In this document: one piece after another, positions 1 to 8,270 of the stretch
How the letters are laid out: every line of letters starts with the position of its first letter
How positions within the stretch are numbered: the stretch's first letter is position 1
Source: Bacillus inaquosorum KCTC 13429
GTDB taxonomy: Bacteria > Bacillota > Bacilli > Bacillales > Bacillaceae
DNA: 64,000 nt
Assembly (NCBI RefSeq): GCF_000332645.1
Contig: NZ_AMXN01000002.1
Location: forward strand, 620,001 to 684,000
Direction: 5' to 3'
Notes under the pieces: generated by a model
The model's database searches: none
What the model was told of the DNA's origin: nothing
What the model saw: only the letters and a program-made list of their open reading frames with translations
Made by a program: the position numbers and the translations under genes

Positions 1-1104
1 CCATTTAATCAGCAGCGGGTTCTGTTAACATACGATTTGCTTAAGACGATCAATGCCTTTGATGATGGAGACATTGTCAGTCCAAGACTCGCGGCTGAAG
101 AGGAGCTTGCCCTTGTCCACACAGACGATTACATTCAGGCGGTAAAGCTTGCAGGTGGAGGAAAACTTCCCGCTGAAGAAGGAGAAAGCTACGGGCTCGG
201 CACAGAAGATACACCTGTCTTTGCAGGCATGCATGAAGCTGCATCACTCTTAGTCGGCGGCACCTTAACGGCCGCAGACTGGGTAATGTCGGGACAAGCC
301 CTGCATGCGGCCAACCTTGGAGGAGGCCTTCATCACGGCTTTCGGGGGAGAGCTTCAGGGTTTTGCATATATAATGACAGCGCTGTGGCGATTCAATATA
401 TCCAGAAAAAATACAGCGCCAGGGTACTTTATATTGATACCGACGCCCATCACGGGGACGGTGTGCAATTTACGTTTTACGATAACCCTGACGTATGCAC
501 GCTGTCTATTCATGAAACAGGAAGGTATTTATTCCCCGGAACCGGCCAAGTCCAGGAAAAAGGCAGTGGAAAAGGATATGGCTATTCTTTTAATATCCCG
601 CTTGACGCTTTTACAGAGGATGACTCTTTTCTTGAGGCTTACCAGACAGCAGCTTCAGAAGTTGCGGCTTATTTTCAGCCGGATGTCATTATCAGCCAAA
701 ACGGCGCCGATGCCCATTACTATGACCCGCTGACGCATTTATCTGCGACTATCAACATATACGAAGAAATTCCCCGGCTTGCACACACTTTAGCGCATCA
801 ATATTGCGGAGGGAAATGGATTGCAGTCGGGGGCGGCGGATATGATATTTGGCGTGTTGTGCCCCGCGCCTGGGCCAGAATCTGGCTTGAAATGAAGGGA
901 ATTGATCCCGGACGCGATATCCCGCCCGAATGGATCGCTAAGTGGCAAAAACAATGCCCTGTTACCCTTCCGTCCAGCTGGAGCGATCCGGACGATTTAT
1001 ATCCTCCAATTCCCCGCAAGCCCGAAATTACAGAAAAAAATGCTCAAACTGTCAGCAAAGCATTATATGCAATACGATCTGAGCAGCAGCAAAGAACAAA
1101 GTAA
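1..1104 (+). CDS. acuC: AcuC, class I histone-deacetylase-like protein deacetylase (5' end cut by window)
   Basis: The reading frame is open from base 1, so the first ~20 codons lie outside the window. The protein belongs to the arginase/HDAC fold family. Visible motifs are the active-site DAHHGDGVQ, the metal-site region QNGADAHYYD and a late GGGGYD loop. In B. subtilis AcuC removes acetyl groups from acetyl-CoA synthetase AcsA, reversing AcuA, and so affects growth on acetate and acetoin. acuA and acuB, usually just upstream, would lie outside the window. The gene ends at a hairpin shared with the convergent motS. Identification is by family motifs and neighbourhood; the function is from established knowledge. 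Confidence 0.93.
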   Translation, partial: PFNQQRVLLTYDLLKTINAFDDGDIVSPRLAAEEELALVHTDDYIQAVKLAGGGKLPAEEGESYGLGTEDTPVFAGMHEAASLLVGGTLTAADWVMSGQALHAANLGGGLHHGFRGRASGFCIYNDSAVAIQYIQKKYSARVLYIDTDAHHGDGVQFTFYDNPDVCTLSIHETGRYLFPGTGQVQEKGSGKGYGYSFNIPLDAFTEDDSFLEAYQTAASEVAAYFQPDVIISQNGADAHYYDPLTHLSATINIYEEIPRLAHTLAHQYCGGKWIAVGGGGYDIWRVVPRAWARIWLEMKGIDPGRDIPPEWIAKWQKQCPVTLPSSWSDPDDLYPPIPRKPEITEKNAQTVSKALYAIRSEQQQRTK

Positions 1105-1136
1105 AAAAACGACCTTCACGAAGAGGTCGTTTTTGA
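1103..1136. terminator. Bidirectional terminator between acuC and motS
   Basis: Stem AAACGACCT / AGGTCGTTT with an 8-base loop, A-rich on the left and T-rich on the right, so it can end both convergent transcripts. The motS stop codon lies inside the loop. Confidence 0.8.
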
Positions 1137-1838
1137 TTTTTTGATCACAATTTCCACACGCCGGTTTTCCTTCATGTGTTCGTTTGTCTTGTTATCCTTT
1201 ACAGGCTTTGTATCCGCATAACCGACAGCGATAAAGCGCTTCGATGGAAGATTCTCTTTTGATGTGAAATATTGAATGACTCCGCTCGCCCGTGCTGCTG
1301 ACAGCTCCCAGTTAGACGGGTATCGGTATGTCGAAATATTTCGGCTGTCTGTATGGCCCTCCACCTGAATGTCATTTGGAATGGTTTGAAGAAGAACGGC
1401 AATTTGGTGGAGAAGTGTTTCGGCATTTTTCAGCACCTTTGCCTCACCTGTATCAAACAGCACAGCCTCCTGCAGAACGAGCACGACACCGCGTTCATCC
1501 CGTTTGGCTGTGGCCTTCAAATGATTGTCTTTTATATATGTATTTACTTTCTTGAGAAGCTGATCCTGCTGATCCTCTTGCTTCTCCGCATAGGCTGGCG
1601 ATGTATCCTTTTTTTCTATGGACGTTTGGTCCGGCTGGAGCCCGCCGCCTTCCTTTTGGATCGAATCGACTGCGGCTTTAAATTTTTGCAGATCGATTTG
1701 GGACATCGAAAAAAGTAAAATAAAGAACACAAGGATCAAGGTAATCAGATCTGTAAAGGTGACCATCCAGCTGGATGAAGATTGACTGTTTTTCCCGCTT
1801 CCATTCCTTCTTTCAAAACGTTCTCTTCTAAGCTTCAT
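1116..1838 (-). CDS. motS: MotS, MotB-like stator subunit of the sodium-driven flagellar motor
   Basis: This 240-residue inner-membrane protein has a basic N-terminus, one membrane helix (about residues 24-45) carrying the ion-binding aspartate Asp30 in WMVTFTD, and a C-terminal OmpA-like peptidoglycan-binding domain (VEGHTDSRN...NWELSAARA). It pairs with MotP, and its start overlaps the motP stop by 11 bases, suggesting translational coupling. In B. subtilis MotPS is a Na+-driven stator that supplements the proton-driven MotAB. The adjacency to ccpA separates this pair from motAB. The last codons extend into the terminator hairpin. Confidence 0.94.
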   Translation of the reverse strand: MKLRRERFERRNGSGKNSQSSSSWMVTFTDLITLILVFFILLFSMSQIDLQKFKAAVDSIQKEGGGLQPDQTSIEKKDTSPAYAEKQEDQQDQLLKKVNTYIKDNHLKATAKRDERGVVLVLQEAVLFDTGEAKVLKNAETLLHQIAVLLQTIPNDIQVEGHTDSRNISTYRYPSNWELSAARASGVIQYFTSKENLPSKRFIAVGYADTKPVKDNKTNEHMKENRRVEIVIKKSKTTSS

Positions 1839-2646
1839 GTACAGATCCCTTTTTTGTTTTTACTTGATTCGGCTGCTTCTGCCATTCTTCCCGGGAGCTG
1901 AAAACGACAAGCTGGCTTTCGAGATTGCGAGGGTTTTTACCGGATTGGATTCCGATAATGCCCTCAACCATTACCTGCTTGATGAAGATTTCACTTTCTG
2001 TTTTTTCTTCGAGCTTAGCCGCAATCGGGTTGAACACCATGTTTGCCAGCAATGACCCATATAAGGTCGTCAGAAGCGCAACGGCCATATTCGGTCCAAG
2101 CATTTGTGGATCATTTAAGTTATTGAGCATCAGCACGAGCCCGACGAGCGTTCCGATCATGCCCCATGCCGGAGCGAATTCACCCGCTTTTTCAAAAACA
2201 CGCCGTCCTTTGCGGTGCCGTTCCTCCATTGCTGCGATTTCTGAGTCCATGACGAGCCGAATCGTTTCTTCATCCCAGCCGTCAATTGCTAAAAGCAGCC
2301 CTTTTTTCAAAAATGGATCTTTGATCTCCCGAGCCTGATCATCCAATGATAAAAGCCCGTGTTTTCGCGCATGATCAGAAAGAGAGACAAAGGTTTTCAC
2401 AAGGTCTTTCACATTGTCTTCCTGGCGGATAAATGCCTGCTTTAACACTGACGGCGCTTTTTTCAGCTCTTTCGGCGGAAAACTGATAAAAACAGCGGCG
2501 CAAAGCCCCCCTGTTACGATGAAGAAAGAGGTCAGATCAAGAAAAGAGCGGAAACCGCTTACTCCCGATCCCGAAATAATTCCGATAACAATAATAATCG
2601 TTCCTAACACAAAACCAACAGGTGTAAGATAATCAAAACGTTTCAT
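1828..2646 (-). CDS. motP: MotP, MotA-like stator subunit of the sodium-driven flagellar motor
   Basis: MotA/TolQ/ExbB-family protein of 272 residues. Two N-terminal membrane helices (about 8-55) and two C-terminal ones (about 150-205, with [16 protein letters not shown]) flank a charged cytoplasmic domain rich in Lys/Arg/Glu that contacts the rotor. I chose the second of two adjacent ATGs (2644-2646) because GGGGAGAA lies just before it; an upstream in-frame start at 2670 would lie inside the ccpA terminator hairpin. The gene is read from the ccpA side and probably needs read-through of that hairpin. Confidence 0.94.
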   Translation of the reverse strand: MKRFDYLTPVGFVLGTIIIVIGIISGSGVSGFRSFLDLTSFFIVTGGLCAAVFISFPPKELKKAPSVLKQAFIRQEDNVKDLVKTFVSLSDHARKHGLLSLDDQAREIKDPFLKKGLLLAIDGWDEETIRLVMDSEIAAMEERHRKGRRVFEKAGEFAPAWGMIGTLVGLVLMLNNLNDPQMLGPNMAVALLTTLYGSLLANMVFNPIAAKLEEKTESEIFIKQVMVEGIIGIQSGKNPRNLESQLVVFSSREEWQKQPNQVKTKKGSVHEA

Positions 2647-2660
2647 CATTTCTCCCCATG

Positions 2661-2697
2661 AAAAAAGCAAGAATTCACCTTAGAGGTGAAGCTTGCT
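2661..2697 (-). terminator. ccpA terminator / stem-loop controlling motPS
   Basis: On the minus strand AGCAAGCTTCACCT pairs with AGGTGAATTCTTGCT, followed by a T-run that runs into the motP ribosome site 15 bases on. It can terminate ccpA and at the same time limit motPS. A stem-loop at this place in the B. subtilis ccpA-motPS operon is known to hold motPS expression down. Confidence 0.85.
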
Positions 2698-2709
2698 CTC
2701 TTGTTTTTC

Positions 2710-3714
2710 TTATGACTTGGTTGACTGTCTTAACTCTATACGGTGCGGCAGTTCGACGATATGCTCTTCAACCGGCTCTTTATTCATGAGCTTTGTCAGC
2801 AGTCTCATCGCAACGGCACCAATATCATATGTCGGCTGAACAACTGTTGAAAGCTGCGGACGAACCATGAGGCTTAATCTTGTATTATCAAAGCCGATAA
2901 TGTCGAGATCCTCAGGAATTGATAAGCCTTGATCCTGAGCGGCATGGATAATGCCGAGTGCCATTTCATCCGTTGCAGAAAGAATGGCTGTCGGTTTTTT
3001 GTCCAGGCTCATCAAATGCTGCAGCGCTTCAAGTCCGGAATCATATGTGTAATCCCCTTCAGCGACAAATTGTTCATTAAACGGAAGGTTCGCTTCTTCA
3101 AGCGCACGTTTGTAGCCTTGCAGTTTTTTCGAGCGGTTGATCGGTTCTGTCATTGGTCCGGATACGAATGCAATTTCTGTATGTCCTTTATCAACCAAAA
3201 GCTTCACTGCATCATAAATCGCCTGTTCGTAATCGATAGCGACTGACGGTGTTTCCCCCTGCTCTTCTACAGAAGCGGCAAGTACAATCGGCACTGGGGA
3301 GCGTTTAAATTCCGCAACATGCTCATCCGTAATGTTACCGCCCATAAACACGATGCCGTCCACTTGTTTGCCGAGCATTGTGTTTAACAGGTGCAGCTCT
3401 TTCTCCAGGTTTTGGTCAGAGTTGCTCAAAATGATGTTGTATTTATACATTGTCGCGATATCTTCAATTCCGCGTGCAAGCTCTGAATAGAAAATGCTTG
3501 AGATATCTGGAATGATGACACCTACAGTTGTTGTTTTTTTGCTTGCCAGCCCTCTTGCCACCGCGTTTGGACGGTAGCCGAGACGGTCAATGGCTTCCAA
3601 GACTTTTTTCCGTGTTGTCGGTTTTACATTCGGGTTGCCGTTCACGACACGGGAAACGGTTGCCATGCTTACATTAGCTTCTCTCGCTACGTCGTAGATC
3701 GTAATATTGCTCAT
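2710..3714 (-). CDS. ccpA: CcpA, catabolite control protein A (LacI family)
   Basis: This 334-residue global regulator has an N-terminal LacI helix-turn-helix ([20 protein letters not shown], residues 4-23), a hinge helix and a periplasmic-binding-protein-like core. With Ser46-phosphorylated HPr it binds cre sites and represses or activates carbon genes. Cre-like boxes before ytcP and msmR in this same window are likely targets. The ribosome site AAAGGAGTGG lies 8 bases before the ATG. The protein differs from the remembered strain 168 sequence at only a few positions, which points to the subtilis group. Confidence 0.98.
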   Translation of the reverse strand: MSNITIYDVAREANVSMATVSRVVNGNPNVKPTTRKKVLEAIDRLGYRPNAVARGLASKKTTTVGVIIPDISSIFYSELARGIEDIATMYKYNIILSNSDQNLEKELHLLNTMLGKQVDGIVFMGGNITDEHVAEFKRSPVPIVLAASVEEQGETPSVAIDYEQAIYDAVKLLVDKGHTEIAFVSGPMTEPINRSKKLQGYKRALEEANLPFNEQFVAEGDYTYDSGLEALQHLMSLDKKPTAILSATDEMALGIIHAAQDQGLSIPEDLDIIGFDNTRLSLMVRPQLSTVVQPTYDIGAVAMRLLTKLMNKEPVEEHIVELPHRIELRQSTKS

Positions 3715-3889
3715 CCTAAAACCACTCCTTTTACTGGATACACTTATCCTTATCTATAGCATAAACACTTTATGTAGAGAAATGTCATAATGTCCGAATT
3801 TATGTCGTTTATGATTTGTAAGCGTAAGTCAGTAGTGTACATTATTTTTCATTATTCATCAAATTTAAATACTTCTCATGAAATTATAC

Positions 3890-3917
3890 ACGTTTTTATA
3901 GATGATGAAAACGTATA
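3890..3917. promoter_or_regulatory. Dyad with imperfect cre match in the aroA-ccpA gap
   Basis: The 275-base gap 3715-3989 holds the ccpA promoter region and the aroA terminator. Within it ACGTTTT (3890-3896) and AAAACGT (3908-3914) form a 7-base inverted repeat; TGAAAACGTATACT (3904-3917) matches 12 of 14 positions of the cre consensus. The function is unknown. I could not settle -35/-10 boxes for ccpA by eye. Confidence 0.3.
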
Positions 3918-3950
3918 CTTGGGTTTTATAACTAAATAAACAAGAAAGCA

Positions 3951-3976
3951 TAAAAAAAGGCCGCAGACGCGGCCTT
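3951..3976 (-). terminator. aroA terminator
   Basis: 8-base-pair stem AAGGCCGC / GCGGCCTT with loop AGAC; the A-run on the plus strand is the T-run of the minus-strand transcript. Confidence 0.9.
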
Positions 3977-3989
3977 GTGTATTGTTCAA

Positions 3990-5066
3990 TTAAGCGTTGA
4001 CTTTCACCATTGGTTTCAATTCATTCAGCCATTTTTCGAATTCAGGAATCGCCATTTGCTGAGCAGAGTCAGAAAGTGCAACTGACGGATCAGGGTGAAC
4101 CTCAGCCATTACGCCGTCTGCGCCGATCGCTAAAGCAGCTTTAGCTGTCGGAAGCAAGAGGTCGCGGCGGCCAGTTGAATGCGTTACATCAACAAAGACA
4201 GGCAAATGCGTTTCTTGTTTCAAAATCGGCACAGCAGAAATATCCAGCGTATTTCTCGTTGCTGTTTCGTATGTTCTGATACCGCGCTCACAAAGGATGA
4301 TTTGGTCGTTTCCTTGTGACATGATGTATTCAGCGGCATTGATGAATTCAGAGATCGTTGCAGCAAGTCCGCGCTTCAGAAGCACTGGCTTTTTCACTGC
4401 GCCGGCCGCTTTCAGCAATTCGAAGTTTTGCATGTTGCGTGCTCCGATTTGAATGACATCAATGTAGTCCAGCGCTTCTTCGATATGAGCCGGTGTTACA
4501 ATTTCACTGATAACTGCCAGATCAAATTCGTCCGCTACACGTTTTAAAATTTGAAGACCTTCAACTCCAAGCCCTTGGAAATCGTATGGGCTCGTACGAG
4601 GCTTAAAGGCTCCCCCACGCAAAATTTTAATTCCTTGTTTTTTCGCAGCTGCAGCCACTTCAGCCACCTGCTCGTAGCTCTCTACTGCACATGGACCGAC
4701 GATGAATCTTTGCTGGCCGTCTCCGATTTTTTCACCTTTGATATCAACAATTGTATCTTCAGGTTTTTTCTTGCGGGAGACAAGCAGCGCTTTGCTGTGA
4801 TCTTCTTCCTGAAGCTCTAAACCGGCTTTGAATATCTCTTTAAAAATGTGCTGGATGGTAGAATTTTCGAACGGCCCGTCATTGTTTTCAATGATGTTGT
4901 TTAACATTGTACGTTCTCTGACAGGGTCAAATCGATTGACACCCTGTGCTTCCTTCGCTTTACCGATCTCTTTTACAACATTTCCGCGTTCGTTGATTAA
5001 TTTTAGAATTTGTAGATTTAATTCGTCTGCTTTCTGCCTTAAAAGCTCTAATTCTGTGTTGCTCAT
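3990..5066 (-). CDS. aroA: AroA, bifunctional chorismate mutase / DAHP synthase
   Basis: The 358-residue enzyme joins an N-terminal AroQ-type chorismate mutase domain (about 1-90) to a KDO8P-synthase-like DAHP synthase (about 100-358; [40 protein letters not shown]). The synthase condenses phosphoenolpyruvate and erythrose-4-phosphate, the first step of the shikimate pathway; the mutase domain lets chorismate/prephenate feed back on it. The start at the third in-frame ATG is supported by AAAGGA 8 bases upstream. B. subtilis calls this gene aroA, which is not the aroA (EPSP synthase) of E. coli. Confidence 0.97.
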
Positions 5067-5263
5067 TTTTTTCATCCTTTCCCTGCACATTCATTTTTTA
5101 TTTTGTAGTTATCATGCATCTTACTATAAGTAATTCCAAATGGAAATACTGAAATACAAAAATTTTATAAAAACTCTACTTTACTACCCAAACGCTTTTA
5201 AGTGATAAAGTAATCTATGAAGTTATCCTACATGATGTGAGGGCAATGTTCAAGGGTTTTTTC

Positions 5264-5300
5264 AAAAAAAAAGCGCCAGATCATATCTGGACGCTTTTTT
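5264..5300 (-). terminator. ytxJ (brxC) terminator
   Basis: Stem AGCG-CCAGAT / ATCTGG-CGCT with a 3-base loop and one bulge, followed on the minus strand by a run of nine T. It ends the ytxGHJ operon. Confidence 0.88.
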
Positions 5301-5627
5301 CTATGACAAATGCTGCTCAATGGCCGCTTCTGTAATTTGTGAATGTGAGGTATGCCATTTCACTTCACCGTTTTGGATGACGAAAACCTGAGGGCTTTCG
5401 TGCTTTACACCGTATGTTTCTGCGATGAAATTTGACAGCGGACGGGCATCTTGTACTTGCAGATAGTAAGCCCGCACATCCTCATGCTGATTTGCAAAGG
5501 CATCAAACTCATGAAATGCTGCCTGGCTGATCGGGCATGTGATGCTGTGTTTAAAGAAGACGAAAGTGCCTTCCTGTTCTGCAATCCGTTTAAATTCTTC
5601 CTCAGATTGAATAAGCTGTTTTGCCAT
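5301..5627 (-). CDS. ytxJ: YtxJ (BrxC), monothiol bacilliredoxin-type protein
   Basis: Small 108-residue thioredoxin-fold protein with a single redox cysteine in TCPIS, where thioredoxin would have CxxC. YtxJ-family proteins are described as monothiol bacilliredoxins (BrxC) that act on bacillithiol-linked proteins. It is the last gene of ytxG-ytxH-ytxJ, an operon known in B. subtilis as a general-stress (sigma-B) and sigma-H target; both promoter types are visible upstream of ytxG. The ribosome site AAGGAAG lies about 10 bases before the ATG. Function is from family knowledge. Confidence 0.9.
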   Translation of the reverse strand: MAKQLIQSEEEFKRIAEQEGTFVFFKHSITCPISQAAFHEFDAFANQHEDVRAYYLQVQDARPLSNFIAETYGVKHESPQVFVIQNGEVKWHTSHSQITEAAIEQHLS

Positions 5628-5650
5628 TACTCAAGAACTTCCTTCCCAGC

Positions 5651-6106
5651 TCAGCGATTGATATGCTCGGCCTGTTTTTGTGCATCTTTCAGTTCGTCTT
5701 TTACATCTTCTTTCGTTTGGAGGACTTGATCTTTTGTTTCGTCGGCCGCCTGCATCGCTTCTTCTCTCATATCTTGCATTGCGGTTGATGAATCCGTTTT
5801 TGCAGATTTGGAACGGTCTCTTAAATCCTTCACCTTGTTCATGATCTGCCCTGACTGATCCGCTACAAGCTGTGTGATGTTCGATGTTTTGTCTTTAGCG
5901 ATGCTGACATATTGCGTGCCTTTTTCCTTCGCATCAGCCGTCATTTTGTCAGTTTTGTCCCGCAAAGCAACAGCTTGGCTGCCAAGATCATCACGAAGTT
6001 CTTTGCCTGATTTAGGCGCTAGAAAAAGAGCGGTAGTGGCACCGATGATTCCCCCGATTAAAGTTCCGATTAAAAAATCTTTACTATTAATTCCATCTTT
6101 GCTCAT
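5651..6106 (-). CDS. ytxH: YtxH, general stress protein with YtxH domain
   Basis: The 151-residue protein has one N-terminal membrane segment rich in glycine (FLIGTLIGGIIGATTALFLAP, about residues 11-31) followed by PKSGKELR, the usual YtxH signature, then a long charged helical tail with alternating Lys/Asp/Glu that looks like coiled coil. Its molecular role is unknown. I chose the second of two adjacent ATGs because AGGAGG is 7 bases before it and only 4 before the first. It lies in the stress operon between ytxG and ytxJ. Confidence 0.9.
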   Translation of the reverse strand: MSKDGINSKDFLIGTLIGGIIGATTALFLAPKSGKELRDDLGSQAVALRDKTDKMTADAKEKGTQYVSIAKDKTSNITQLVADQSGQIMNKVKDLRDRSKSAKTDSSTAMQDMREEAMQAADETKDQVLQTKEDVKDELKDAQKQAEHINR

Positions 6107-6136
6107 CATTATTCCTCCTCATAGTGTTTTTTTCTC

Positions 6137-6559
6137 TTACAGAGCTGATTTTTTCTTTTGCTTCCATTTCGCCCAAATTTCCATCGCTGCTTGGCTCCAT
6201 GTGACAACTTGATTGATCTTGTCTTGATTTTCTCTTACTGATGCCGATACAGACCCTGCCGCCTGTTTCATGGATGTATTGAACTGCTGTACAGAAGTTC
6301 CCACCCCTTGAACAGCATGAACGACCGTGTTCAGCTTTTCGGATTTTTCCTGAATATCTTCAGCCAGGCGGTTGGTCTTATGTAAAAGCTCGGCTGTTTC
6401 AGTTGTGATGCCTTTCATTTGTCCCTCCAGCCCTTCGAGAGTGGATGCAACATGCTTTAGTGTCAGCTGCAGTGACTTCAATGTTTTAGACAAGTAGATC
6501 ACTAATACGAGAAATGCGACTGCGATGAGTGCAACGCTTAAATAAAGAATAATAATCAT
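6137..6559 (-). CDS. ytxG: YtxG, DUF948-type general stress membrane protein
   Basis: 140 residues: an N-terminal membrane helix (about 3-24) and then a heptad-like helical region with many Thr/Gln/Glu, typical of DUF948 proteins, ending in a Lys-rich tail. Molecular function is unknown. It is the first gene of ytxGHJ and has a near-ideal ribosome site (AAGGAGG, 6 bases before ATG). The promoter boxes upstream suggest control by sigma-H (stationary phase) and sigma-B (general stress). Confidence 0.9.
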   Translation of the reverse strand: MIIILYLSVALIAVAFLVLVIYLSKTLKSLQLTLKHVASTLEGLEGQMKGITTETAELLHKTNRLAEDIQEKSEKLNTVVHAVQGVGTSVQQFNTSMKQAAGSVSASVRENQDKINQVVTWSQAAMEIWAKWKQKKKSAL

Positions 6560-6592
6560 CTCAAACCTCCTTGCTGCAGGATATACTGCTGT

Positions 6593-6617
6593 TTACCCGT
6601 TTTCTTAAATCATAAAC
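6593..6617 (-). promoter_or_regulatory. Sigma-B-type promoter of ytxGHJ
   Basis: Minus-strand GTTTAT (6612-6617) and GGGTAA (6593-6598) separated by 13 bases, close to the sigma-B pattern GTTTAA / GGGTAT. It lies 34 bases upstream of the ytxG start. Confidence 0.75.
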
Positions 6618-6643
6618 ATGTGTACTGGGCTATATACATATTA

Positions 6644-6670
6644 TTTCTCCATTATGTAAAAAAATCCTTT
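6644..6670 (-). promoter_or_regulatory. Sigma-H-type promoter of ytxGHJ
   Basis: Minus-strand AAAGGATTT (6662-6670) matches the sigma-H -35 pattern RNAGGAWWW fully; GGAGAAA (6644-6650), 11 bases on, matches 6 of 7 positions of RNNGAAT. It lies upstream of the sigma-B box. Confidence 0.65.
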
Positions 6671-6691
6671 AACAAGCTTTTCCATCAGATA

Positions 6692-6721
6692 AATAAAAAG
6701 CAGTGAGATCACTGCTTTTTA
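6692..6721 (-). terminator. murC terminator
   Basis: AGCAGTGA / TCACTGCT around a 2-base centre with A/T runs on both sides. It ends murC on the minus strand just after its stop codon. Confidence 0.85.
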
Positions 6722-8020
6722 TTATGCCATGACGTTTTCGTAGGCTCTCATATATTTTTGAATATCTCCTGCTCCCATAAAGATGAGAACGGCTTTATCA
6801 TGAGCTTTTAAAACAGATGTGTCATCTTCTTCAATCAGCTTGGCATTATGAATTTTTCCCTGCAGGTCGCCGATCGTCAGCTTTCCTGCATTCTCCCGGG
6901 CTGAACCGAAAATATCGCATAAGTACACACAGTCAGCCCCGCTCAGGCTTTCTGCGAATTCGTCAAGGAATTGCTGCGTCCGCGTAAATGTATGAGGCTG
7001 GAATACCGCGACGATTTCACGATCAGGGTATTTCTGTCTTGCCGCCTCAATCGTTACCTTTATTTCTGTCGGGTGATGAGCGTAGTCATCAATTAACACT
7101 TGGTTTCCGAGCTGTTTCTCATTGAATCTGCGTTTGACGCCGCCGAATGATTTGAGGCCGTGCTTAATAACGCTGGCATCGATTTCTTCATAATGGCATA
7201 ACGCAATGACCGCCAATGAGTTTAAGACATTGTGGTGGCCATACGCAGGAATATAAAACGTATCATAGAATGTATTGCGGACAAATACATCGAAAGTTGT
7301 CCCTTCCGTGCTTTTTACGATGTTTCTGGCTTGAAAATCATTCTCTTCCCCCGTGCCGTAATACACAACTGGGACGTTCGCATGGATTTTCGGCAGATGC
7401 TCATCGTCGCCGCAGGCAATAATGCCTTTGTTGACTTGAAGAGCCATCTCTTGGAAAGCGTCAAACACATCGTCAATGCTCGAGAAGTAATCAGGGTGAT
7501 CAAAATCAATATTCGTCATGATCGCGTAGTCAGGCTGATAGCTTAAGAAATGGCGGCGGTATTCGCACGCTTCAAACACAAAGTATTCGCTGTTTTCATT
7601 TCCCTGGCCTGTTCCGTCCCCGATTAAGAAAGACGTCGGTTTTGCGTTTTGGATCACGTGAGCCAGCAGACCCGTAGTTGACGTTTTGCCGTGTGCGCCT
7701 GTAACAGCAACACTGGTGAATTTTTTCATATAGTCGCCTAAAAACTTATGATAACGTATCACCGGAATTCCATCAGACATGGCTTTTTCAATCTCTGGAT
7801 GCGTGTCTGGGAATGCGTTTCCGGCGATGACTGTCATGCCGGGTTTGATATTGTCCGCGCTAAAAGGAAGAATTGTAATGTTTCTTTTTTCAAGCGCAGT
7901 TTGCGTAAAAATAAATTTTTCGATATCCGATCCTTGGACAGTATATCCATTATCATGAAGTATTTGGGCAAGCGGACTCATACCGGTCCCTTTTATTCCA
8001 ACAAAATGATAAACAGTCAT
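6722..8020 (-). CDS. murC: MurC, UDP-N-acetylmuramate-L-alanine ligase
   Basis: The 432-residue cytoplasmic ligase adds L-alanine to UDP-MurNAc, the first amino acid of the peptidoglycan stem peptide. Visible are the N-terminal Rossmann motif [13 protein letters not shown], the ATP-binding [12 protein letters not shown] (about 108-119) and the C-terminal [10 protein letters not shown] of the Mur ligase family. The ATG has GGAGGT 6 bases upstream. It stands between the stress operon and sftA, with its own terminator. Confidence 0.98.
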   Translation of the reverse strand: MTVYHFVGIKGTGMSPLAQILHDNGYTVQGSDIEKFIFTQTALEKRNITILPFSADNIKPGMTVIAGNAFPDTHPEIEKAMSDGIPVIRYHKFLGDYMKKFTSVAVTGAHGKTSTTGLLAHVIQNAKPTSFLIGDGTGQGNENSEYFVFEACEYRRHFLSYQPDYAIMTNIDFDHPDYFSSIDDVFDAFQEMALQVNKGIIACGDDEHLPKIHANVPVVYYGTGEENDFQARNIVKSTEGTTFDVFVRNTFYDTFYIPAYGHHNVLNSLAVIALCHYEEIDASVIKHGLKSFGGVKRRFNEKQLGNQVLIDDYAHHPTEIKVTIEAARQKYPDREIVAVFQPHTFTRTQQFLDEFAESLSGADCVYLCDIFGSARENAGKLTIGDLQGKIHNAKLIEEDDTSVLKAHDKAVLIFMGAGDIQKYMRAYENVMA

Positions 8021-8086
8021 AATTGTACCTCCAACAAACGTCTATCTGTTCCCCAGTATATGACGCTCATTTCAATTTGCGACCGC

Positions 8087-8115
8087 GGCGGCTGAAAAGC
8101 CGCCCTTAGCGGCGT
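8087..8115. other. Overlapping alternative hairpins upstream of murC
   Basis: GGCGGC (8087-8092) pairs with GCCGCC (8099-8104), while GCCGC (8099-8103) can instead pair with GCGGC (8109-8113). The two helices exclude each other. No T-run follows directly, so a plain terminator is unlikely. It lies in the 250-base sftA-murC gap; the role is unknown. Confidence 0.4.
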
Positions 8116-8227
8116 ATTTTTATATGTTTTGTTATGTTCAGTATCCGGTTATTTCTTTCCGATTAAACCTGAATATCAAGATTTGTCTATGCGCATCTGC
8201 TGTAAAGCGGCATAGCTGTTAAATGCT

Positions 8228-8252
8228 CTAAACACTATCATACCATGTTTAG
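8228..8252. promoter_or_regulatory. Inverted repeat CTAAACA-N11-TGTTTAG upstream of murC
   Basis: Perfect 7-base arms at 8228-8234 and 8246-8252, 19 bases past the sftA stop on the minus strand. A TATGAT-like -10 for murC lies in the spacer, but no good -35 was found. It could be an operator or a weak hairpin. Confidence 0.3.
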
Positions 8253-8270
8253 TGTGAAAATGAACCCATA

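Noticed and set aside
1..36. acuC as a truncated pseudogene
   Set aside because: The frame is open to base 1 and reads like the family from there; it is cut by the window edge, not broken.
3827..3842. TGTAAGCGTAAGTCA near ccpA as a cre site
   Set aside because: It has one extra base compared with the cre spacing, so the right half does not line up.
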